A stretch of DNA of 19,773 bases from NCBI GenBank assembly GCA_045651685.1, contig JAZRSV010000017.1, positions 1-19,773 on the forward strand. The letters are read 5' to 3'. Of this stretch, positions 7,180 through 13,601 are shown one piece after another (the first letter of the stretch is position 1; each line of letters opens with the position of its first letter). Both the position numbers and the translations under genes were made by a program. The notes under the pieces are model-generated. The model worked only from the letters and a program-made list of their open reading frames with translations. It made no database searches and was not told the origin of the DNA. Source of the stretch: CAKVLS01 sp045651685 (lineage in GTDB: Bacteria > Bacillota > Clostridia > Christensenellales > UBA1242).

Positions 7180-7212
7180 AAAAAAAAGACATATCATAGC
7201 AAGATATGTCTT
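7180..7212 (-). terminator. Terminator of the minus-strand helical-protein gene
   Basis: AAGACATATC and GATATGTCTT (7186-7195 and 7203-7212) form a perfect 10-bp stem with a seven-base loop. On the minus strand it is followed by a U run (A7180-7187 on the plus strand). It lies 62 bases past the stop of the 7275-7850 gene. Confidence 0.8.
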
Positions 7213-7274
7213 ATTTTTGTTATTGTATAATTAATTATAAAATGTATAAATATGCACAATAATGTATAATTATT

Positions 7275-7850
7275 TTACAAATCGGCATTTATATTTTCTT
7301 TAGGTTGATTAATAGTGTCTTGGGGTTTAAGGTCTTTTTGGGTATTATTTTTTGCGCGCGCTTGTTTTTGAGGTTGTTTATTTTTTATAATTTTCTTTTG
7401 GTTTTCTTTTAGCAAAAATGGTTTTAGTTTTTCTACATTTGACTCTTCTAATTCTAATACTTGTTTTGACAAAGCGACGATTTCTGGCAAAGCTTTTTTG
7501 CCATCAGAGATAAGACCTATAAGATCGATGATGCCCATGGTTGTGCCAAAGATATTGATGCTGGCAATTTTTCGATTGCTACGGTCAAACATAATTGACA
7601 TATTTACAGATACCCACATTTGCATTTTTTTTAAGATGTTGTTATCCATAATATCTATGCCATACACTTGTGCAAGATCTTGGCAAGTATTTTGATATCT
7701 AGTGTAGTCTTCGAGTTGACTTTTCATAAGGCGTTTTAATTTGGTATCTTCTACCTTTTCTAAAACATTGGTTATGTTTTGCATTGCTGTTTTGATATTG
7801 TAGTATAACGAGATTAGCATTTCGCTATCTGCTTGAGTTGGTTTTTTCAT
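7275..7850 (-). CDS. Unknown alpha-helical protein with lysine-rich tail
   Basis: I do not recognise a named family for this 191-residue protein. Residues about 5-60 form two amphipathic helices (MLISLYYNIKTAMQNITNVLEKVED, KLKRLMKSQLEDYTRYQNTCQDLA) with spacing like ferritin-like or DUF2383-type helical bundles. Residues 75-145 continue as helices with a Gly-rich, more hydrophobic stretch (INIFGTTMGIIDLIGLISDGKKALPEI). The last 45 residues are Lys/Gln/Asn-rich and probably disordered, and could bind nucleic acid or another polyanion. The ATG at 7850 is chosen because AAGGAG precedes it correctly; an in-frame upstream ATG at 7925 would add 25 residues without a site. It is divergent from the cyclase gene, with 89 bases between the starts. 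Confidence 0.65.
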   Translation of the reverse strand: MKKPTQADSEMLISLYYNIKTAMQNITNVLEKVEDTKLKRLMKSQLEDYTRYQNTCQDLAQVYGIDIMDNNILKKMQMWVSVNMSIMFDRSNRKIASINIFGTTMGIIDLIGLISDGKKALPEIVALSKQVLELEESNVEKLKPFLLKENQKKIIKNKQPQKQARAKNNTQKDLKPQDTINQPKENINADL

Positions 7851-7939
7851 AGACAAATTCTCCTTGTTGTTATGTTTTGTAAAAACAATTTTTTTATGCA
7901 AGATAAAATCAAAATTGCACAACATATCTTGAGGGGATT

Positions 7940-9328
7940 ATGAAAACAAAAATTTCGAAGTTAATTGTTTTAATATTGGCAGTATGCTTTAGCATCTCTT
8001 TTTTGGTCATGTCAAAATATTTTTTTGAAGGTTTTGTTTATGATAAAGGGTTAAAGGTTATAACAAGCGATATGTTTTTTGTTAGTTGCTTTTTGCTGAT
8101 TTTTGCAGTTGCATTTAATATTTTGCTTTTTGTGTTTATATTAAAAAACAAAACAGCCACTGCAAAATTATTCTTTACTATACTGCCGCTTACTTTGTTG
8201 TTTGTTAGTGCTATGTATTTTTTGATAATAGATGATAGCTCTAAAAAAAATGTCATGGCTTTTAGCAGAGCAATAACTTCTAATACACAAACTGCAATTT
8301 GGAGTATAGCTATTATTGTAGCGATTTATATTATTTTACTATTTGCTGTCATCGTTGTCGTGTTAAAACCAATTAAGCAGATACAGAGAGCAGTAGACAC
8401 TTTGAGCAACGGGTATACTAACAAAAGTATTATTTTGAGCCCGGGCAAAGATTTTAACTCGATAGAAAAAGGTCTTAACAAAATTAACTACAATTATAAA
8501 CAAAATCAAGATTTGTTTGACAAGTTAAATTATGAGTATTCGAAGTACCTACCACAACAGTTTGTAAAACAACTAGGCAAAAAGAGCGTGCTAGAGTTGT
8601 CTTTGGGCTGCAATGTTCAAAAAGAAATTACTTCTATGTTTGTGGATATTCGCAACTCAACCAAGACAAGCTTGACTTTGAGCCTTTCTGACAACTTTAA
8701 TTTTATCAACAGATACCTTGGCATAATAGGCCCTGCAGTGCGCAAATATGATGGATTTGTCGACAAATATCTAGGCGATGGTGTGCTTGCAATATTTACT
8801 AGTCCAGATGTAGCTATAGACTGCGCTAACGAAATAGTTAAACTTGTCAATCAGGATAGTATTAACTTTGGCCTATATGATGTAAAGATTGGTATAGGTC
8901 TACATACGGGGCAAGTAGTTATGGGGGTTATTGGCGAAAAAAAGAGATTGAGCGCTACTGTTATTGCAGATTCGGTCAATACAGCTTCTTATCTCGAAAA
9001 GCTAAATAGCAAGCTAGGTACTACGGTTATTTTTAGCAAGGCGACCCTTAACGCATTAAGTAAAGACAGCGACATAAACTATCGCTATGTAGGTTGTTTT
9101 GAACTAGGCGGTGCTAGTGACAAAGTTTGTATTTTTGAGAGCCTTGATTGCTATGATGGTGAAAAACGCTCTGCTTTGCTTTCGACCAAAAAGCAGTTTG
9201 AAAATGCTGTTAGATGCTTTGAGGTGGGTGGTAGCAATTGTAAAAAAATATTCAAAGAATGCCAAAACGCTAAAGTGCCAGACGAAGTCTGCAAATATTA
9301 TCTAAAAAAGTTTAACCAGCGCAGTTAG
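7940..9328 (+). CDS. Membrane class III nucleotidyl cyclase (HAMP plus cyclase domain), Arg-to-Tyr active site
   Basis: The 462-residue protein has four N-terminal membrane helices (about 6-27, 45-69, 74-98, 117-141). A HAMP-like linker beginning LKPIKQIQ follows (~141-190), then a class III cyclase domain (~225-410). Family members make cyclic nucleotides from NTPs. Metal-binding Asp236 (FVDIRNST) and Asp280 (KYLGDG) are present, 44 residues apart as in active enzymes. The base-recognition pair is Lys276 and Thr340, the bacterial adenylate-type set. The transition-state Asn347 (SVNTAS) is present, but the arginine expected four residues later is Tyr351. Activity may therefore be low, altered or absent. 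GAGGGG precedes the ATG and a terminator follows the stop. No extracellular ligand domain of size is visible. Confidence 0.88.
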   Translation: MKTKISKLIVLILAVCFSISFLVMSKYFFEGFVYDKGLKVITSDMFFVSCFLLIFAVAFNILLFVFILKNKTATAKLFFTILPLTLLFVSAMYFLIIDDSSKKNVMAFSRAITSNTQTAIWSIAIIVAIYIILLFAVIVVVLKPIKQIQRAVDTLSNGYTNKSIILSPGKDFNSIEKGLNKINYNYKQNQDLFDKLNYEYSKYLPQQFVKQLGKKSVLELSLGCNVQKEITSMFVDIRNSTKTSLTLSLSDNFNFINRYLGIIGPAVRKYDGFVDKYLGDGVLAIFTSPDVAIDCANEIVKLVNQDSINFGLYDVKIGIGLHTGQVVMGVIGEKKRLSATVIADSVNTASYLEKLNSKLGTTVIFSKATLNALSKDSDINYRYVGCFELGGASDKVCIFESLDCYDGEKRSALLSTKKQFENAVRCFEVGGSNCKKIFKECQNAKVPDEVCKYYLKKFNQRS

Positions 9329-9336
9329 GTTGGCGC

Positions 9337-9389
9337 AAGAGCTATAGGCTAATTTTGTTTGTAAAAAACAGCAGTTATAGCTCTTTTTT
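9337..9389 (+). terminator. Intrinsic terminator of the cyclase gene
   Basis: AAGAGCTATA (9337-9346) pairs perfectly with TATAGCTCTT (9376-9385) and Ts follow. The 29-base apical part can form a weaker TGTTT/AAACA stem. Confidence 0.8.
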
Positions 9390-9450
9390 ATTGAAAAATA
9401 ACTATGTTTTTTTACTTTAATTTTTCCCTATATAATATATAAAATAATTG

Positions 9451-9479
9451 TTGACAATAGTTCTGTTTTGTGGTAAATT
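9451..9479 (+). promoter_or_regulatory. Sigma-A promoter of rplU-prp-rpmA
   Basis: Consensus TTGACA (9451-9456) and TAAATT (9474-9479) are 17 bases apart, with an extended -10 TG at 9471-9472. The transcript should start near 9486, leaving a leader of about 87 bases. Confidence 0.75.
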
Positions 9480-9485
9480 ACTTGT

Positions 9486-9572
9486 AGCCGCTTAAGATGG
9501 GTATTTTAAGTGTGTTTTTTATTGTAAACACCACCTTTGCTTAGCGAGTCCGTAAATTAGGAGGAAAATTAG
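9486..9572 (+). ncRNA. L21-type ribosomal-protein leader RNA
   Basis: The rplU leader contains a perfect 10-bp hairpin with two G-U pairs (9489-9498 with 9503-9512, loop GGGT). A second hairpin GTGTTT/AAACAC (9512-9517 with 9526-9531) follows, then a single-stranded GCTTAGCGAGTCCG segment and the AGGAGG site of rplU. Firmicutes rplU operons carry a conserved L21 leader thought to mediate autoregulation by L21. Position and hairpin arrangement fit that class; the match to the published consensus was not computed. Confidence 0.55.
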
Positions 9573-9878
9573 ATGTTCGCTATTATTCAAACTGGAGGCA
9601 AACAATATAAAGTAAGCGAAAATCAGACTATTGATGTTGAGAAGATCGAAAGACAAGTAGGCGACCAAGTAGAACTAGATGTATTGCTACTTTCTGATGA
9701 CAAAACAGTAAAAACTGGCAACCCAGTATTACCAAATGTAAAATGTGTTGCAGAAGTTGTTGCTCACGGCAAAGCTGATAAAATTGTTGTTTTCAAGTAT
9801 AAACCAAAAAAGAATGTTAGAAGAAAACAAGGTCATCGCCAACCATTCACTAGAATCAAAATCGTTAGCATTAAGTAA
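9573..9878 (+). CDS. rplU: Large ribosomal subunit protein bL21
   Basis: bL21 is an early 50S assembly protein that contacts 23S rRNA. The diagnostic N-terminus MFAIIQTGGKQYKV and the C-terminal rRNA-binding signature KYKPKKNVRRKQGHRQPFTRIKI are present. The length of 101 residues is standard. A strong AGGAGG precedes the ATG. It is the first gene of rplU-prp-rpmA; prp begins five bases after its stop. Expression is probably controlled through the leader RNA. Confidence 0.98.
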   Translation: MFAIIQTGGKQYKVSENQTIDVEKIERQVGDQVELDVLLLSDDKTVKTGNPVLPNVKCVAEVVAHGKADKIVVFKYKPKKNVRRKQGHRQPFTRIKIVSIK

Positions 9879-9883
9879 GAGTT

Positions 9884-10231
9884 ATGACACAAGTTACTAT
9901 TTATAAAAGTGGTAGTGATATAACAAAACTTATATGTGATGGTCACACAGGTTATGGTGTCAGTGGCGAAGACATAGTTTGTAGTGCATTGTCTAGCATT
10001 GTGCAAACTGCAGTATTAGGTGTAGTTGCTGTTGCGGGCGTTAATGCACAAGTAAAAAGAGATGACAATAGAGGTTATCTTTGTTTGACTATTCCAAAAG
10101 GTATATCAGATGCGCAAAGACATGATGTTAATGTTATACTTAACACAATGTTGTGTGGTGTGCAAGATTTGTATTTGGGATATTCAGATTTTATAGAATT
10201 GGAGGTTATTGAAAATGAAGATGTTTATTAA
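9884..10231 (+). CDS. prp: Ribosomal-processing cysteine protease Prp (YsxB family)
   Basis: Prp removes the N-terminal extension of bL27 in Firmicutes and related phyla, a step essential for ribosome function. The family core GHTGYGVSGEDIVCSALSS is intact, with the catalytic pair His21 and Cys33. The length of 115 residues is typical. It lies between rplU and rpmA, its universal place in this group, and its 3' end overlaps the rpmA start. Its substrate, the extended L27, is encoded directly downstream, which supports the assignment. Confidence 0.95.
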   Translation: MTQVTIYKSGSDITKLICDGHTGYGVSGEDIVCSALSSIVQTAVLGVVAVAGVNAQVKRDDNRGYLCLTIPKGISDAQRHDVNVILNTMLCGVQDLYLGYSDFIELEVIENEDVY

Positions 10232-10496
10232 CATTCAGTTATTTGCTCACAAGAAAGGTGGCGGTAGCACAAAGAACGGTCGTGATAGTCAAGCAAAAAG
10301 ACTAGGCGTTAAAAAGTCTGACGGTTCAAATGTTGTTGCTGGTAACATTATTATTCGTCAAAGAGGTACAAAGTATCACGCAGGACAAAATGTTGGTGTT
10401 GGTAAAGACTATACACTATTTGCTCTATGTGATGGCGTTGTTAAATTTGAAACCAGAGCAAAAACTAAAAAATATGTAAATGTAGTTACAAAATAG
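10215..10496 (+). CDS. rpmA: Large ribosomal subunit protein bL27 with cleavable N-terminal extension
   Basis: bL27 reaches the peptidyl-transferase centre with its N-terminus. The ATG at 10215 is chosen because GGAGG (10201-10205) is nine bases upstream; a TTG at 10209 and an ATG at 10221 are alternatives. The 93-residue product begins MKMFINIQLFAHKKGGGSTKNGRDS. The segment IQLF-AHKKGG matches the Prp site, so cleavage is expected between Phe10 and Ala11. The start overlaps the end of prp by 17 bases. A terminator follows, closing the operon. The obg gene, which commonly follows rpmA, is absent here. Confidence 0.97.
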   Translation: MKMFINIQLFAHKKGGGSTKNGRDSQAKRLGVKKSDGSNVVAGNIIIRQRGTKYHAGQNVGVGKDYTLFALCDGVVKFETRAKTKKYVNVVTK

Positions 10497-10502
10497 TTTA
10501 TT

Positions 10503-10531
10503 AAAAACCACAACTTTTGTTGTGGTTTTTT
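10503..10531 (+). terminator. Intrinsic terminator of rplU-prp-rpmA
   Basis: AAAAACCACAAC (10503-10514) pairs perfectly with GTTGTGGTTTTT (10519-10530) across a TTTT loop, and more Ts follow. Confidence 0.85.
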
Positions 10532-10548
10532 GTTTTGTATAGTAAAAT
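10520..10548 (+). promoter_or_regulatory. Weak promoter candidate for the OGG gene
   Basis: TTGTGG (10520-10525) and TAAAAT (10543-10548) are 17 bases apart. The -35 hexamer lies in the 3' arm of the preceding terminator, the same arrangement as proposed for minD. The transcript would have a very short leader. Confidence 0.3.
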
Positions 10549-10563
10549 ATCGTTAGGTATATT

Positions 10564-11394
10564 ATGGATATTATAAAACAAACTAACAAATTAATAATAA
10601 ACAATCCTGACAGCTTTGATATAAAACATATACTTGAGTGTGGACAGGTTTTTAGATTCAAAAATTTTGGGGCATATTATCAAATTGTTTCTACCGACAA
10701 GATGGCTCGCATTTTTACCTACGCAGATAGGGTTGAGATAGAGACTGGCGATGTTGATTATTTTTATAGATACTTTGATCTTGACACTAACTATGCAGAT
10801 ATCAAGCAGCATCTATTGCAGTATGACATGCTAAAACCTGCAATAGAATATGGCCAAGGTATACGCATACTTAAGCAAGATTTGTTTGAGATGATTATTA
10901 GCTTTATTATATCTGCCAATAATAATATTAAGCGTATACAAACTATTATAGAAAAAATATGCGAAGTATTTGGCAAAGACATGGGAGAGTATTATGCCTT
11001 TCCAACATTAGAACAACTAAAGGGTGCTGATGAACAGTTTTATAAAAGTATTGGCGCAGGATATCGTAGCGCATATTTAGTAAAGGTGGTAAGTCAATTA
11101 GAAAACAAGGTTGTAGACATAGATGGCTGTGACAATGTCCCTACCGAGAGTTTGAGACAACAGCTTATAGCGTTAAGTGGAGTTGGCCCAAAGGTAGCAG
11201 ATTGTATTTTACTTTTTGGTGCTGGTCGCAAAAATGTATTTCCAGTAGATACCTGGATACAAAAAGTATACAATGATCAAAACAACACAAGCAGAACTCG
11301 AGAGCAAATATCAAGATATTTTGTTGATATTTATGGCGATTTTGCTGGTTATGCACAACAGTATTTTTTTTACAACAAAAGAGAAAACGGATAA
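10564..11394 (+). CDS. 8-oxoguanine DNA glycosylase/AP lyase, OGG1 type
   Basis: OGG1-family enzymes excise 8-oxoguanine opposite cytosine and nick the abasic site, the first steps of base excision repair. The N-terminal OGG domain (about 1-100) includes the typical NPDSFDIKHILECGQVFRF, and the helix-hairpin-helix glycosylase domain follows. Catalytic Lys210 lies in LSGVGPKVADCILLFG and the activating Asp229 in FPVDTWI. The 19-residue spacing equals that of human OGG1 (Lys249, Asp268). The 276-residue length fits this bacterial branch. The start has a weak AGG site. It stands alone between terminators, although weak read-through from rpmA is possible. Confidence 0.93.
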   Translation: MDIIKQTNKLIINNPDSFDIKHILECGQVFRFKNFGAYYQIVSTDKMARIFTYADRVEIETGDVDYFYRYFDLDTNYADIKQHLLQYDMLKPAIEYGQGIRILKQDLFEMIISFIISANNNIKRIQTIIEKICEVFGKDMGEYYAFPTLEQLKGADEQFYKSIGAGYRSAYLVKVVSQLENKVVDIDGCDNVPTESLRQQLIALSGVGPKVADCILLFGAGRKNVFPVDTWIQKVYNDQNNTSRTREQISRYFVDIYGDFAGYAQQYFFYNKRENG

Positions 11395-11485
11395 TTTTTT
11401 TGTAAAAAATGTCTTTTTTTGTAGTAAATAGATTTTTTGTGTCTAACTTATTGATTATTTTTTTATAGATATGATAATATTTTTT

Positions 11486-11574
11486 TGTAGAAAAATTTAT
11501 CCCAAGTTTAGTTTTCTACATATTTAACCTTTAGCAAAAAAAGAAGTCTTTGTGATGGCTTCTTTTTTGCTTTT
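11486..11574 (+). ncRNA. Possible small RNA: inverted repeat plus terminator
   Basis: TGTAGAAAA (11486-11494) pairs perfectly with TTTTCTACA (11512-11520). A second hairpin GAAG/CTTC extended by an A run against a T run (about 11535-11570) then ends in Ts like a terminator. A weak promoter TTGATT (11451-11456) with GATAAT (11473-11478), spacer 16, would start transcription just before the first hairpin. It might instead be only the late terminator of the OGG transcript. Confidence 0.3.
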
Positions 11575-11665
11575 TATATACCACTTATTAGTTTTTGCAA
11601 GGGGATGTCTTGCATCACAATATATGGCAAATCACGCTATGGGACTTGTTGGATATAAAGTGTTG

Positions 11666-11694
11666 TTGACAAATAAAGATACTTGTGGTATTCT
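11666..11694 (+). promoter_or_regulatory. Strong promoter of a small RNA
   Basis: Consensus TTGACA (11666-11671) and TATTCT (11689-11694) are 17 bases apart, with an extended -10 TG at 11686-11687. There is no gene for 320 bases downstream, but a folded sequence begins at the predicted start. Confidence 0.65.
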
Positions 11695-11700
11695 ATAGGC

Positions 11701-11767
11701 AGAAATCAACCGAGCCCTAGGGGCAAGTTTCTTGTGGCAACACAGCACGGGGGTTGATTTTTTATTT
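11701..11767 (+). ncRNA. Candidate compact small RNA of about 67 nt
   Basis: The predicted transcript folds into a three-way arrangement. A closing stem AAATCAACC (11703-11711) pairs with GGTTGATTT (11752-11760). Inside it are a GCCC/GGGC hairpin (11714-11724) and a TGTG/CACA hairpin with a GCAA tetraloop (11733-11744). The 3' arm of the closing stem runs into Ts, so it doubles as the terminator. It is markedly more GC-rich than its surroundings. I matched it to no known riboswitch, 6S, SRP or tmRNA pattern. It has no open reading frame of note. Confidence 0.5.
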
Positions 11768-11779
11768 TTTAGACATATT

Positions 11780-11810
11780 AACCCTTATAGACATTATAGG
11801 GGTTATTTTT
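11780..11810 (+). terminator. Second terminator after the small RNA
   Basis: AACCCTTATA (11780-11789) pairs with TATAGGGGTT (11795-11804), with one T-G pair, and ATTTTT follows. It backs up the terminator of the 11701 RNA. Confidence 0.65.
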
Positions 11811-11961
11811 TATATTTTAAGGGTACATTTTTACAATAAAAAGACGCACTATTAATAAATATTTTTATACGCCAACTATAATCAAGTAGATAGTATAAAC
11901 TAGTAGCTATAAAAATGTGTATTTTATATATTAATATATAGATAAAATATTAAAAAAAGTC

Positions 11962-11990
11962 TTTATTTTTTGATATTGTTATGTTATAAT
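11962..11990 (+). promoter_or_regulatory. Sigma-A promoter of nfeD-floA
   Basis: TTTATT (11962-11967) and consensus TATAAT (11985-11990) are 17 bases apart, with an extended -10 TG at 11982-11983. The transcript starts about 20 bases before the nfeD ATG. Confidence 0.65.
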
Positions 11991-12014
11991 ACTTATAAAT
12001 AAAAGGAAGGAACT

Positions 12015-12533
12015 ATGTGGGCTGAATTTTTAGAAATTTTTAGCGGAATGGGACTTGTGTCAATCATAACACTTGCAGCAGGCTTTGTTTTGATGTTTAC
12101 AGAGTTATTTTTGCCTGGCTTTGGTGTGTGTGGCATAACAGGTTGTGTTTCTTTGCTAGTCGGCATTGTTTTTAGAATTATAGACGGTGCATCTGCATTT
12201 CAAACAATAATACTTGTTGTCATATTATTATTTGCAGCTGGTATTATATTTTTAGTAATTGTTATGTCTGCAAGAAAGGGTGGCCTTATAACAAAAACAC
12301 CCCTTGTTTTAGGCAAGACAGCTATACCTAAAGACTATGGCCAAAAAGAATATATTGGTTTATTAAACAAAACTGGTGTTGTGACTACTCAATGCAAGCC
12401 AGTAGGTAAAGCAGAAATTGATGGTAACACTTATCAAGTTATGGCTAAAGAAGGCTTTTTGATTAAAGGTGTTAATATAAAAGTTGTAGAGGTTTCGGGA
12501 GACGAAATCTGGGTAGAAAAAGTCAAAAATTAA
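12015..12533 (+). CDS. NfeD-family membrane protein (YqeZ-like)
   Basis: NfeD proteins pair with flotillin/stomatin-type proteins in bacterial membranes. Three hydrophobic helices (about 13-32, 41-57, 64-84) precede a soluble domain (about 105-170) of the OB-fold type typical of NfeD: GKTAIPKDYGQKEYIGLLNKTGVVTT, then VGKAEIDGNTYQVMAKEGFLIKGVNIKVVEVSGDEIWVE. The length of 172 residues marks it as a short form without the N-terminal ClpP-like protease domain of Bacillus YqeZ. AAAAGGAAGG precedes the ATG. floA begins 13 bases after the stop, the conserved pairing of these two families. Confidence 0.9.
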   Translation: MWAEFLEIFSGMGLVSIITLAAGFVLMFTELFLPGFGVCGITGCVSLLVGIVFRIIDGASAFQTIILVVILLFAAGIIFLVIVMSARKGGLITKTPLVLGKTAIPKDYGQKEYIGLLNKTGVVTTQCKPVGKAEIDGNTYQVMAKEGFLIKGVNIKVVEVSGDEIWVEKVKN

Positions 12534-12546
12534 AAGGAGATAATAT

Positions 12547-13566
12547 ATGACTAATTTACTTTTAGCACTTGCTCAACAAACAAAAACTTTGCTTTTGATT
12601 CTTATACCTGTTGCAGTATTACTTATCATTTTGATAATGGTTATTATTATTGTACCTGTAAAAGTATGGTTTAGAGCATTAGTATCTGGCGCACACATTT
12701 CTATGGGTCGTCTTGTAGGTATGAAATTAAGAAAAATCGCTGTTAATATGATAGTAGAAGCTTATGTTTCTGCAAAAAAAGCAGGCCTTACTATTGATAT
12801 TAACGAATTAGAAACTCACTACATGGCTGGTGGTGATGTTGTAAAAGTTGTTAACGCTTTGATCTCTGCACACAGTGCAAAAATCAACTTGTCTATTGAC
12901 ACTGCAAAAGCTATCGACCTAGCTGGTCGTGATGTGCTTAATGCTGTTAAGGTTAGCGTTAACCCAAAAGTTATCGAAACTCCACTTGTTAGTGCTATCG
13001 CAAAAGATGGTGTAGAGTTGCATGTTAAGGCTCGTGTAACCGTAAGAGCTAACATTGGTAGACTTGTCGGTGGTGCTGGTGAAGAAACCATCCTTGCCCG
13101 TGTTGGTGAAGGTATCGTTACAACAGTAGGTTCTGCCGAAGATCACGGCGAAGTATTGCAAAACCCAGACCTTATTTCAAAAACAGTTCTTGCAAAGGGT
13201 CTTGATTCTGGTACTGCATTTGAGATCTTATCTCTAGATATAGCTGACATAGATGTTGGTAGAAATATTGGTGCTCAACTTCGTATGGATACTGCCGAAG
13301 CAGAAAAGCGTATTGCTAATGCTAAAGCAGAAGAGCGTCGTGCTATGGCTGTAGCTGCCGAACAAGAAATGAGAGCAAAAGCTCAAGAAATGAATGCTAT
13401 AAAAATTGCTGCCGAAGCAGAAGTGCCAAAAGCTATGGCAAATGCGTTTAAGGACGGCAAACTTGGTGTTATGGATTATTATCGTATGCAAAATGTTGTT
13501 GCCGATACCGATATGAGAAAGTCAATCGCAGGTACAGATGACACCACAAAGAAAAAACCTAGATAG
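12547..13566 (+). CDS. floA: Flotillin-like protein FloA (YqfA)
   Basis: FloA is a membrane scaffold of bacterial functional membrane microdomains and affects fluidity and wall-enzyme organisation. A hydrophobic N-terminal hairpin (about 12-37) anchors it. The conserved core AKVTVRANIGRLVGGAGEETILARVGEGIVTTVGSA and the heptad-like EAEKRIANAKAEERRAMAVAAEQEMRAKAQEM helix (about 255-295) are both very close to the family pattern. The length of 339 residues is standard. AAAAGGAGA precedes the start. It is co-transcribed with nfeD upstream and probably with the membrane-anchored protein downstream. Confidence 0.96.
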   Translation: MTNLLLALAQQTKTLLLILIPVAVLLIILIMVIIIVPVKVWFRALVSGAHISMGRLVGMKLRKIAVNMIVEAYVSAKKAGLTIDINELETHYMAGGDVVKVVNALISAHSAKINLSIDTAKAIDLAGRDVLNAVKVSVNPKVIETPLVSAIAKDGVELHVKARVTVRANIGRLVGGAGEETILARVGEGIVTTVGSAEDHGEVLQNPDLISKTVLAKGLDSGTAFEILSLDIADIDVGRNIGAQLRMDTAEAEKRIANAKAEERRAMAVAAEQEMRAKAQEMNAIKIAAEAEVPKAMANAFKDGKLGVMDYYRMQNVVADTDMRKSIAGTDDTTKKKPR

Positions 13567-13601
13567 TATAAATAAATCAGTTTTTTGTTAAAAGGGAAAT
13601 A

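Larger units (their letters stand above)
6549..7274. other. 726-base gene-free region with stacked inverted repeats
   Basis: No credible protein gene lies here. It contains an imperfect palindrome (6582-6618), a terminator hairpin (6638-6703), a rod-like nested set of inverted repeats with its own minus-strand promoter (6782-6970), an AT-rich stretch of about 230 bases without recognised structure apart from a small ACCCA/TGGGT hairpin (7159-7170), and a minus-strand terminator (7180-7212). Confidence 0.75.
11395..12014. other. 620-base gene-free region with small-RNA candidates
   Basis: No protein gene is supported. From left to right it holds an AT-rich tract, a 9-bp inverted repeat and terminator (11486-11574), a TGCAAG/CTTGCA repeat (11596-11614), a near-consensus promoter with a compact folded RNA (11666-11770), a second terminator (11780-11810), an AT-rich tract of about 150 bases with no clear structure, and the nfeD promoter. 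Confidence 0.75.

Noticed and set aside
7940..9328. Calling the cyclase a Pycsar pyrimidine cyclase (PycC)
   Set aside because: It keeps the Lys/Thr base-selecting residues usual for bacterial adenylate cyclases and has four membrane helices with HAMP, and it is not next to the PycTM-like gene. The sequence does not support pyrimidine specificity.
9411..9436. Second rplU promoter with TATAAT at 9431-9436
   Set aside because: The only TTTACT-like -35 is 14 bases away, too close; the TTGACA promoter downstream is far better.
11596..11614. TGCAAG/CTTGCA inverted repeat as an operator
   Set aside because: It is a single 6-bp pair with no adjacent promoter or gene start to regulate, and such pairs are expected by chance.
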